NCBI GenBank assembly: GCA_945866245.1
Contig: CAMBGW010000043.1
Coordinates: 1 to 7,983 of the forward strand
Direction of reading: 5' to 3'
Length of the DNA: 7,983 nucleotides
DNA from: Verrucomicrobia subdivision 6 bacterium
GTDB taxonomy: Bacteria; Verrucomicrobiota; Verrucomicrobiia; Methylacidiphilales; Verrucolacustridaceae
Both the position numbers and the translations under genes were made by a program. The notes under the pieces were generated by a model. The model saw only the letters and a list, made by a program, of their open reading frames with translations. It was not told where the DNA came from and searched no databases. Position 1 is the first letter of the stretch; the number at the start of each line of letters is the position of its first letter. Positions 1-5,884 of the stretch are shown piece by piece.

Positions 1-1025
1 GCGGATTTGAGAATTTCCAGAAAGCGGGCTGATTGAGCGCGGTGGACAGAATCGACCAGTTCGGGCCAGGTATGAGGATCGGAGAGAGTGGCGAGGGCGG
101 CGATTCGGCGAAAAGGGGAGTTGTTCGGGCGAGTGGAGCCCATTTTCCAAAGAGTGGGTGGAAGGATTCGATCGGTCCAAGAGTGCCGAGCTTTCCACCA
201 GTGGTTCCAAAGCTCTTTGAGAATCGGTTGAGCTCGGGGGGAGATGGAGCGGGTTGTTGGATCGGGAAGAAGACCCGCAACCCCATAAAGCAGAGAGGCG
301 CGGCAGGCTAGATCAGGCATGCGAGAGAGCAGTTGGACGGGAACGGCGCGGGCGAGAGAGGTGAATGGCTCCCGATTTTCGGAAAAGCCCAAGCCCTCGG
401 CTAAAGCGATCCAGACTGCTTGATCCAAGCCGTGGGCAGAGGTGCGGGCGGTAGCAAGGGCGCGGCGTTGGCGGAGGCGATGTGAGCCTGCTTCCTCAAG
501 AATTTCGCGAAGTTTCTCGGGTTGGAGGGAGAGGAGTGAGGTGTGGCAGAGACCGGCTTTTTCACCGCCGGCGATCTCTGCGGGGGTAGCGCGGAAGAGA
601 GAGATGAGTTCAGTTAGGGGAGCGGCGAGTTGGTGGGCTAGTGCGATTTGGCGGATCGAGGTGGGGGGAGTATCGGTAAGGGAGGGGTCGGCCTGCCAGA
701 AGACGTGAAGAATGACCTGCCGGTAGGCGGGGTCACTTCCGTGGCCGTGGGCTTCCCAATCGGATGAGTGGCGATGGATTTCCACATCTCCAGCGTGAGT
801 ACGGCCATCGGGAGTTGAGAAAGAGGCGCGAAGGAAATCGGGTCCAGGCCGATGATTCCAAAAGCCGGGGTGATGGAGGGTGACGAGTTCGCCCTGCAGG
901 GTGGTCAGGGGGTTCTGGAACAGGGATTCGAACCAGATTCGTTGGAGGATAGATTCGGATAGGATAGGGCCAGGTTCTTCCCGTAGGACATTCTGGTAAA
1001 CCCACCGTCGGTAGCTTAGTGCCAT
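1..1025 (-). CDS. DUF2851 family protein (partial, C-terminus beyond left edge)
   Basis: An open frame runs on the minus strand from an ATG at 1025-1023 to the left edge without a stop, giving 341 residues. The family is usually a little over 400 residues, so roughly the last fifth is missing. I recognise DUF2851 from its conserved N-terminal blocks: LHHPG (about residues 50-54), GPDFLRASF (61-69), GDVEIHRHSSDW (79-90) with HGH just after, and DPAYRQVILHVFW (98-110). A further family block, RPNNSPFRRIAALA, lies at 299-312. There is no signal peptide or membrane segment, so it is probably cytoplasmic. Its function is not established. The GPDF and VEIH pieces resemble the PD...(D/E)XK core of nuclease-fold proteins, with His84 in place of Lys; that is my inference. 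The gene is divergent from the HtrA gene across about 100 bases. I see no Shine-Dalgarno sequence ahead of this ATG, so the start is chosen by family resemblance. Confidence 0.85.
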   Translation of the reverse strand, partial: MALSYRRWVYQNVLREEPGPILSESILQRIWFESLFQNPLTTLQGELVTLHHPGFWNHRPGPDFLRASFSTPDGRTHAGDVEIHRHSSDWEAHGHGSDPAYRQVILHVFWQADPSLTDTPPTSIRQIALAHQLAAPLTELISLFRATPAEIAGGEKAGLCHTSLLSLQPEKLREILEEAGSHRLRQRRALATARTSAHGLDQAVWIALAEGLGFSENREPFTSLARAVPVQLLSRMPDLACRASLLYGVAGLLPDPTTRSISPRAQPILKELWNHWWKARHSWTDRILPPTLWKMGSTRPNNSPFRRIAALATLSDPHTWPELVDSVHRAQSARFLEILKS

Positions 1026-1128
1026 AAGGATTAAACTGGAAATTTGAGGAAAGGGTTCGCTTTTTTTGCATTTTTCGGGGATCTCCTCGTGGCTTGTCTG
1101 TCTGCGGGCAGGGATTAACTTTTGAGTG
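1026..1128. promoter_or_regulatory. Divergent intergenic region between DUF2851 and HtrA genes
   Basis: This 103-base gap must hold the promoters of two divergent genes. I could not place convincing -35/-10 pairs on either strand. What is visible is a run of seven T at 1061-1067 and a run of five T at 1071-1075, spaced about one helical turn apart, which could bend the DNA or act as an upstream promoter element. There is also a short CTGC-GG-GCAG inverted repeat at 1102-1111. The functional reading is inferred from position only. Confidence 0.4.
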
Positions 1129-2250
1129 ATGAGATTTTATCGTGTACTCGGGTTTGGGCTTCTCGTGATGCCCGTGTGGGCTTTGTCCCCACAGGAGGAG
1201 CCGATTGTTCAAGTGGTCGAAAAAGTGAGGCCTGCGGTGGTTAATATTTACACGGAGCGGATTGTGGAGCAGTTGGTGGCCGATCCATTCGACGTCTATA
1301 TGAACCAGTTCTTCGGGGGTGGAATGGCGCGTGGAAACAGGATTCTACAGACGCCGGTGCGGAATTTGGGGTCGGGGGTGATTGTCCGTCCCGATGGATA
1401 CATTTTAACGAACCAGCACGTGGCAAGCCGAGCCAACAAACTGAAGATTCGGGTCTCTCTGGCGAATGGAAAGGATTACGAAGCAAAACTTCTGCGGGAC
1501 GACGATTTGCAGGATTTGGCTTTGATCAAGATTGAGAGCCCCGAGCCGCTGCCCTTTTTAGATTTGCAGTCGATTTCACCGAATCTTTTGGGACAGACGG
1601 TTCTCGTTTTGGGAAATCCTGTGGGATACGAGAGCAGTGTGAGTGCGGGGATTTTAAGTGCGAAGGATCGGACTCTAACGATTGGGGATCTGACGATGGA
1701 GGGTCTTTTGCAGACGGACGCAGCGATCAACCCAGGCAATAGCGGAGGGCCGTTGGTCGATTTAGAGGGTCATCTGGTGGGGCTAAGCTCAGCCAAGATG
1801 TCGGTGGCCCAGAATCTGCCTGTGGAAAGTATTGGTTTTGCCATCCCTGCGGATCGGGTCAAAAGGTTCTTTGATGAAGCGATTGCGATTGTGGAGGGGA
1901 AAAAGGCTGCTCCGCCTGAGCGATCGGCCGGAGTGGCTCTGAAAGAGAAGTTTGGATTAGAATTAAAGGATATTTCGCCAGAGGAGTCGGTGCGGGCGGG
2001 ATATGCGGGTCGTTTGGGTCTTTTGGTTTTGAGTGTAGAGAAAGGTAGCCCTGCTGATGTGGCGGGGATTCGCAAGGGAATGCTGGTGGTGGGTTTGGGC
2101 TCGGTGCCGTGCCGCAGTTTAGAGGAGTTACCGAGATCGGTTCGACAGTTGAAAGGGGGGGAGGAGGTGAAGGTAACCATACTGGGGGCGACCCAGCAGG
2201 GAAACTTTGTTGCGCTACGCAGTGGGGCGGTGGTGCTGAAGGCACGTTAG
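1129..2250 (+). CDS. HtrA/Deg-type periplasmic trypsin-like serine protease with one PDZ domain
   Basis: This 373-residue protein is predicted to be exported and to degrade or refold damaged envelope proteins. Residues 1-19 form a short signal peptide (basic start, hydrophobic core, VWALS). A trypsin-like domain follows at about 25-255 with the complete triad: His97 in LTNQHVA, Asp129 in LQDLALIKI and Ser205 in NPGNSGGPL. The family signature SIGFAIPADRVKRF (234-247) closes the domain. A single PDZ domain covers about 268-365, with GSPADVAGIRKGMLVV at 306-321. One PDZ resembles DegS or HtrA2 more than DegP, which has two, so I give no gene symbol. The frame also opens with a GTG at 1126 directly before the ATG at 1129; I prefer the ATG, though the ribosome site (AGGG at 1110-1113) is weak for both. 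The M23 peptidase gene follows after 9 bases, suggesting a shared transcript. Confidence 0.93.
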   Translation: MRFYRVLGFGLLVMPVWALSPQEEPIVQVVEKVRPAVVNIYTERIVEQLVADPFDVYMNQFFGGGMARGNRILQTPVRNLGSGVIVRPDGYILTNQHVASRANKLKIRVSLANGKDYEAKLLRDDDLQDLALIKIESPEPLPFLDLQSISPNLLGQTVLVLGNPVGYESSVSAGILSAKDRTLTIGDLTMEGLLQTDAAINPGNSGGPLVDLEGHLVGLSSAKMSVAQNLPVESIGFAIPADRVKRFFDEAIAIVEGKKAAPPERSAGVALKEKFGLELKDISPEESVRAGYAGRLGLLVLSVEKGSPADVAGIRKGMLVVGLGSVPCRSLEELPRSVRQLKGGEEVKVTILGATQQGNFVALRSGAVVLKAR

Positions 2251-2259
2251 TTTTCGGAG

Positions 2260-3303
2260 ATGAGCTTTTCCTTTAGTCGCCTCATCGGATGGGTGGGTAT
2301 GGGGATTTTTCTTCTCGGCCCGGTGAAAGCAAGCGAGAGGATCGATTGGCACTTTCCGACTGAGAATCGGTCACTTTTGGATAAGCATCCTGAGAAATTT
2401 TACCAACCGACGATAAGTCGGCGATTGATCTCGGGGATGTTTGGTTTTGTTCGGACCTCTGAGCCTGAGCCGGCAAGAATCTTTGAGCATTTTCATAAGG
2501 GAATCGATATTCGGCCTTTGCATCGGGATACGAGTGGAGAGCCGACGGACGTAGTGCGAGCAGCGGCGGATGGGGAGGTGGTGCGGGTGAATCGGGATGA
2601 GAAGATTTCCGACTATGGGAGGCAGGTGATTGTGAAGCATGAGTGGGGAATTTATCCTGTGTACACGATTTACGGGCATTTGGCGTCGGTGGGAGTGGAG
2701 GTAGGCCAAATCGTGAAAGCTGGAGATCCGTTGGGGGTGATGGGCTGGACGGGACCTGGCCTAACCCGGAATCGGGCGCATTTGCACTTTGAGGTGGCAT
2801 TTCAGATCAATCGAAAATTTGCGGAGTGGGTGAAGAGCCAGAAGCCGGGACGACTTTGGCAACCGAATCGGCATGGGGAGTGGAATGGGTTGAATTTGAT
2901 GGGGATTGATCCGGTGCCTCTTTTGCTGGCATCGGCGGCAGGAAATTCTCTGAGCTGGCCGGAGGTAAGGGAAAAGCAGCCGGGGGGATTTAGGGTGCGA
3001 GTCCCGGAGTTGCGTGAAAGACCATCTTGGACCGATCTGGTGGAGGTGCAGGAGGCGCAGGAGGGGAAGGGGGGTTCGCTGGGTTGGGAGATTGAGATGA
3101 CTCCTTGGGGATTGCCGCTGAGGATGAAGGGGGTGGGGGAGGGGGTGGTCGAGCCGGTGCTGGTGGCGAATCCAGGGGTGCCAAGTGAGGGAAAGTACTA
3201 CTGTCGGGGATTGGTTCAGGGGGACGGTAAGGGGGGAGTGAAATTGAGCCGGTTTGGAAGACAGACTATTGAGATGATGCTTTTTTCAGGGGGAGGGGAC
3301 TAG
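2260..3303 (+). CDS. M23-family metallopeptidase, exported (LytM/lysostaphin-like)
   Basis: This 347-residue protein should cleave peptidoglycan cross-links or activate an amidase in the periplasm. Residues 1-25 look like a signal peptide ending near VKA-S. The M23 domain spans about 70-180. The zinc ligands are His79 and Asp83 in HFHKGIDIRP and His176 in AHLHFE. The other conserved histidines are His140 in YGHLAS and His174. AAADGEVVRV (101-110) and VKAGDPLGVMG (152-162) are typical beta-strand turns of the lysostaphin fold. With every key residue present, it is probably active rather than an EnvC/NlpD-type pseudo-enzyme. The last 160 or so residues match nothing I know; their DNA is very G-rich. 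GGAG at 2256-2259 touches the ATG, too close for a normal ribosome site, so translation may be coupled to the upstream HtrA gene. The stop TAG overlaps the stop of the opposing permease gene. Confidence 0.92.
   Translation: MSFSFSRLIGWVGMGIFLLGPVKASERIDWHFPTENRSLLDKHPEKFYQPTISRRLISGMFGFVRTSEPEPARIFEHFHKGIDIRPLHRDTSGEPTDVVRAAADGEVVRVNRDEKISDYGRQVIVKHEWGIYPVYTIYGHLASVGVEVGQIVKAGDPLGVMGWTGPGLTRNRAHLHFEVAFQINRKFAEWVKSQKPGRLWQPNRHGEWNGLNLMGIDPVPLLLASAAGNSLSWPEVREKQPGGFRVRVPELRERPSWTDLVEVQEAQEGKGGSLGWEIEMTPWGLPLRMKGVGEGVVEPVLVANPGVPSEGKYYCRGLVQGDGKGGVKLSRFGRQTIEMMLFSGGGD
3063..3088 (+). other. Canonical G-quadruplex motif within the M23 gene
   Basis: On the coding strand there are four G-tracts, GGGG (3063-3066), GGGGGG (3069-3074), GGG (3081-3083) and GGG (3086-3088). 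The loops are AA, TTCGCT and TT. This meets the usual rule of four runs of three or more G with loops of one to seven bases. About 40 bases downstream, three runs of five G (3129-3133, 3135-3139 and 3141-3145) are separated by single bases and followed by GG. The pattern is seen directly; folding in DNA or mRNA is inferred. Confidence 0.55.
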
Positions 3304-4046
3304 GATTTCAAAATCATTCGTAGAGAGGCGCCGAATGCCATGACGATGAGGATCCATTCGAAAAGGTTTTGAGAAATTTTCTTTAAGAAGGCGCTACCAA
3401 TCCAGAAACCGATACCGACTGCTGGGAGAAGAAAGAGATCGAGGAGAATCGATTGGGGAGTAAGCAGACCCAGCTGGTAGCTAAAGGGTAGTTTGGCGGC
3501 GTTGATGCTGAAGTAGAACCAAGCGCCGGTGCCGACCATAACCATTTTGGTGTGGCGCTGGGAAAGAAAGTAGAAGGCGGTGATGGGGCCAGCCGCGTTG
3601 GCAATCATCGTGGTGATGCCGGCAATCCAGCCGCAGGCGAGACCCAAAAGAGGGTGAGAGGTGATCACGGGGAGAAGTTGCGGACGCGATCGCTGAAGAA
3701 TAATGATTCCAATGAGGGTCAGGATAATCCAACCCAAGGTGTGGCCGAAGAACTCGGTGGGGATATGAGGCATCAGCCACCAGCCGGTTATGATTCCCAC
3801 CAGCGTGGCGGGAAGGAGAGCCCGAAGGGTTTTCCAAGAGGCGTGCTCGTGATAGGAGCGTACGGCCATTAAGTCGGCAAAGATAAGGAGCGGAAGGACG
3901 ACGCCGGTGGATTCAAGGGCGGGGACAACCTCGGCCATGAAAATGATGGTGAGAAGACCGAAGGGACCGAACCCGGATTTGGAAAGACCCGCACAAAGCG
4001 CAGCGGCCAAACCAAGCCACCAGGCATAAGCGGATAGATCAGGCAT
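3300..4046 (-). CDS. TauE/SafE-family permease (probable sulfite/organosulfonate or other anion exporter)
   Basis: This 248-residue integral membrane protein is close to the usual TauE/SafE length. It shows the two-fold repeat of the family. The first half has AALCAGLSKSGFGPFGLL (15-32), with the small-residue and Lys23 pattern typical of the first helix pair. The second half has CGWIAGITTMIANAAGPITAFY (138-159). About seven to eight hydrophobic segments are visible, at roughly 8-22, 27-40, 46-62, 76-92, 103-117, 134-160, 195-218 and 228-245. The family moves small anions such as sulfite, sulfoacetate or other organic acids; the substrate here cannot be read from sequence. The gene starts 17 bases after the cupin stop on the same strand, so the two are probably co-transcribed. 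A small hairpin (CGGT-CTT-ACCG) sits in that gap. Its TAG stop shares CTAG at 3300-3303 with the M23 gene. Confidence 0.9.
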   Translation of the reverse strand: MPDLSAYAWWLGLAAALCAGLSKSGFGPFGLLTIIFMAEVVPALESTGVVLPLLIFADLMAVRSYHEHASWKTLRALLPATLVGIITGWWLMPHIPTEFFGHTLGWIILTLIGIIILQRSRPQLLPVITSHPLLGLACGWIAGITTMIANAAGPITAFYFLSQRHTKMVMVGTGAWFYFSINAAKLPFSYQLGLLTPQSILLDLFLLPAVGIGFWIGSAFLKKISQNLFEWILIVMAFGASLRMILKS

Positions 4047-4063
4047 GCCCGGTAAGACCGAAG

Positions 4064-4483
4064 TTACGGGCAGAGGACGGTGGTTTTCAGTTCCGTGTTG
4101 CCAGCATAGAAGACGGCTATTTTCAGGGGAACTTTACCGATATTCTTACCGTTGTGAGGGGTATTAATGACTTCAGCGAGGGTGTCTCCGGCTTTGAGCT
4201 TTTTGGTTCGGCCATCTTTTAACTCCACCAGGAGCTCTCCCTCAAGAATGAGTGCAAGGCAGGGTACTGGGTGAGTATGCCATCCGGTTTCGGTTCCTGG
4301 GGGAAGCGTGATGATCGCCCCCGTGACCTTCGCTGTGCCCGAAGGGTACTGAATCGATGCGCCATCCCACGTTTTGGTGGTGGATAGATTTTCATCAATC
4401 TGAACGGACGATTGATAGCCCTCTGCGAAGGCAGCAGGGTTGATTGAACTTAACAGGATGAGGCATAGAGCAGTTCGGATCAT
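4064..4483 (-). CDS. Exported single-domain cupin protein
   Basis: This 139-residue protein has a signal peptide (about 1-20, LCLILLSS core, ending AAFA-E) and one cupin beta-barrel. Motif 1 is GTETGWHTHPVPCLALILEG (63-82), where His69 and His71 are the expected metal ligands. The usual Glu four to five positions after the HxH pair is replaced within VPCL, as I recall for related small cupins carrying HPVP. Motif 2 contains AGDTLAEVINTPHNGKN (98-114), with His110 as the third histidine ligand. It may bind a metal and either act as a small dioxygenase or isomerase, or simply hold a ligand in the periplasm; no substrate can be assigned. It precedes the TauE/SafE gene by 17 bases and is divergent from rmuC. 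No Shine-Dalgarno sequence precedes the ATG, but the signal peptide supports this start. Confidence 0.85.
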   Translation of the reverse strand: MIRTALCLILLSSINPAAFAEGYQSSVQIDENLSTTKTWDGASIQYPSGTAKVTGAIITLPPGTETGWHTHPVPCLALILEGELLVELKDGRTKKLKAGDTLAEVINTPHNGKNIGKVPLKIAVFYAGNTELKTTVLCP

Positions 4484-4522
4484 GAATTTAAAGTAGGGAT
4501 ATTGGATCTTGGGTCACCCTGT

Positions 4523-4539
4523 ATTTGTCCCACCCCTAG
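4523..4539 (+). repeat. Short intergenic element, copy 1 (ATTTGTCCCACC...CTAG)
   Basis: The 12 bases at 4523-4534 are identical to 7225-7236. In both copies a CTAG follows after one or two bases. In this copy the left arm of the inverted repeat is eroded: only TGGG (4510-4513) can pair with CCCA (4529-4532). Both copies lie in divergent intergenic regions and in the same orientation. It may be a dispersed short repeat or a protein-binding site; two copies cannot decide. Confidence 0.45.
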
Positions 4540-4584
4540 TGACAGGCTGTTTCGATGCAAAGCAGTATATGAGGGACGAACGAT

Positions 4585-4600
4585 TGACAGCAGGGTGTCA
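4585..4600. promoter_or_regulatory. Inverted repeat TGACA-N6-TGTCA upstream of rmuC
   Basis: Perfect 5-base arms at 4585-4589 and 4596-4600 flank six bases, a spacing that suits a dimeric helix-turn-helix regulator. The site ends 18 bases before the rmuC ATG, where a bound protein would block transcription or the start of translation. No regulator can be named from sequence. Confidence 0.4.
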
Positions 4601-4603
4601 GGG

Positions 4604-4615
4604 GGAAAGCTTTCC
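4604..4615. promoter_or_regulatory. 12-base perfect palindrome GGAAAGCTTTCC ahead of rmuC
   Basis: The palindrome ends three bases before the rmuC ATG (4619) and overlaps the only G-rich stretch that could act as ribosome site (AGGGGG at 4600-4605). It could be an operator or could hide the ribosome site by folding GGAA against TTCC. No T-tract follows, so it is not a terminator. Confidence 0.4.
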
Positions 4616-4618
4616 TAG

Positions 4619-5878
4619 ATGAGCATGGGTCTTTTTATTGGAGCCTTGGTCGGTCTTTTGGCCGGAGCGGTGGGAGCCTATGCCTATTTCTCCGGAAAAA
4701 TCGGAAAGTTGTCTGGGGAGATCGAAGCGGCGCGGCGAAGAGCAGAGGAGCAGGAGCAGGCCCGCATACAAGCAGAGTCGGAAAGCAGGGAAGCACGGGA
4801 GGGAAGGGTGCGAGCGGAGGCCGAACGCCAGTCGGCAGAGCGAAGTCTGGCGGAGGCCAGAAAGGAGAAGGAGGAATTGGCCAATCGAATGCAGGGTGAT
4901 TTTCGGGCGGTGGCGCAGCAGATGGTGACGGAGGGAACAAAACGATTAGCAGAGGATAATCAGAAGCAGGTGGGGATTGAGTTGAGGCCGATTCTTGATC
5001 GGATGGAGGCATTCCGAAAACGGGTGGACGAAGTGCACACGGCTGAAACCACCTTGCAGGGTGATTTAAGGAGGGAACTCCAACAGATCCAGGCCATGAG
5101 CACGAAGTTGGGGTCGGAAACCCATGCCCTCACCAGTGCCCTGAAAAATGATTCGGGAGTCCGGGGTAGATGGGGAGAGATGGTCCTTGAGAAGACGTTG
5201 GAGATTTCAGGGCTCGAAAAGGGACGGGAGTATCGCACTCAGGAGTCGGCTGATCGGAAGCGGATGGATGCGGTGGTCTTTCTTCCGGAAAACCGAGCGA
5301 TCGTCATCGACAGCAAAGTTCCTTTAGTGGATTACGACGCCTACTGCTCGGCCACGGAACCGGTAGATCAGGAGAAGAGCCTTAAGTCGCACGGGTTGGC
5401 GGTGAAGCGGTTTATTGATGATCTTTCCGGAAAGGCCTATCCGGATCTGTTGGAGGGAAGGTCGCTGGATTTTACCGTGATGTTTATTCCGATTGAGCCG
5501 GCCTTCGGGGCGGCTCTGCGGGCGAATCCGGATCTGCTCGAGTATGCGTTCAATCAGCGGATTGTGTTGACGACTCCGAGTTCCCTGATGTCGACCCTGC
5601 GAACAATTGCCAATCTGTGGAAGATTGAGCGACAAAATAAGAATGTGCAGGAGATCGCACGGCTGGGAGGGAAACTGCACGACGATCTGGCGAACTTCTG
5701 CGGGGATTTGACGGAGGTCGGCAAGGCACTTGGAAAAGCGCATGAGGCACATGAGTCAGCAGTAAAAAAACTTTCCGAAAAGAAGGGGAATATTCTTGGG
5801 ACGGCGGAGAAGTTGCGTGAGCTGGGTGCGAAAACGGAAAAAAGACTACCGACGATGTTGGGCGACGGTTCCGATTGA
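4619..5878 (+). CDS. rmuC: DNA recombination protein RmuC
   Basis: This 419-residue protein belongs to the RmuC family, which limits inversions and recombination at short inverted repeats and is predicted to have a restriction-endonuclease-like fold. Residues 3-24 form one N-terminal membrane anchor. A highly charged coiled coil follows at about 28-170. The conserved RmuC domain covers about 175-375. Its signatures include RGRWGEMVLEKTLEISGL (182-199), DAVVFLPENRAIVIDSKVPL (217-236), FTVMFIPIEPAFGAAL (285-300) and LTTPSSLMSTLRTIANLWKI (317-336). Asp217 and the Asp231-x-Lys233 pair are the probable PD-(D/E)XK residues. Length and order agree with full-length homologues. The frame has ATGs at 4619 and 4625; the first is used here, with a weak AGGGGG 13 bases upstream. 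The gene stands alone, divergent from the cupin and convergent with the MFS gene, with two palindromes in its leader. Confidence 0.95.
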   Translation: MSMGLFIGALVGLLAGAVGAYAYFSGKIGKLSGEIEAARRRAEEQEQARIQAESESREAREGRVRAEAERQSAERSLAEARKEKEELANRMQGDFRAVAQQMVTEGTKRLAEDNQKQVGIELRPILDRMEAFRKRVDEVHTAETTLQGDLRRELQQIQAMSTKLGSETHALTSALKNDSGVRGRWGEMVLEKTLEISGLEKGREYRTQESADRKRMDAVVFLPENRAIVIDSKVPLVDYDAYCSATEPVDQEKSLKSHGLAVKRFIDDLSGKAYPDLLEGRSLDFTVMFIPIEPAFGAALRANPDLLEYAFNQRIVLTTPSSLMSTLRTIANLWKIERQNKNVQEIARLGGKLHDDLANFCGDLTEVGKALGKAHEAHESAVKKLSEKKGNILGTAEKLRELGAKTEKRLPTMLGDGSD

Positions 5879-5884
5879 GAAAAA

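Larger units (their letters stand above)
4484..4618. promoter_or_regulatory. Divergent regulatory region between cupin and rmuC genes
   Basis: These 135 bases should contain the promoters of the cupin/permease pair (leftward) and rmuC (rightward). The region is unusually rich in short inverted repeats. CCTGT (4518-4522) pairs with ACAGG (4542-4546). GTCAC (4513-4517) pairs with GTGAC (4539-4543). Two stronger palindromes near rmuC are listed separately. The 12-mer ATTTGTCCCACC at 4523-4534 is repeated ahead of the AddB-like gene. I could not place a convincing -35/-10 pair. The regulatory role is inferred from position and symmetry. Confidence 0.5.

Noticed and set aside
33..708. Two plus-strand frames (33-311 and 442-708) opposite DUF2851
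   Set aside because: They are low-complexity products opposite an uninterrupted DUF2851 frame that has family motifs on both sides.
1126..1131. GTG at 1126 as the start of the HtrA gene
   Set aside because: It adds only one residue before the ATG at 1129 and has no better ribosome site. ATG is the more usual start.
733..1212. A 159-codon minus-strand frame overlapping DUF2851 and the HtrA start
   Set aside because: Its product matches no family pattern and is rich in proline and arginine. The overlapping DUF2851 and HtrA frames carry clear conserved motifs.
2282..2800. A 172-codon minus-strand frame opposite the M23 gene
   Set aside because: It lies wholly opposite the conserved M23 domain. 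Its Pro/Ser-rich product is what the G-rich plus strand gives when read backwards.
4584..4589. TTGACA hexamer as a -35 box for rmuC
   Set aside because: No -10-like hexamer lies 16-18 bases downstream, and a promoter there would place the transcript start at or after the ATG. The hexamer overlaps the TGACA/TGTCA inverted repeat, which explains it better.
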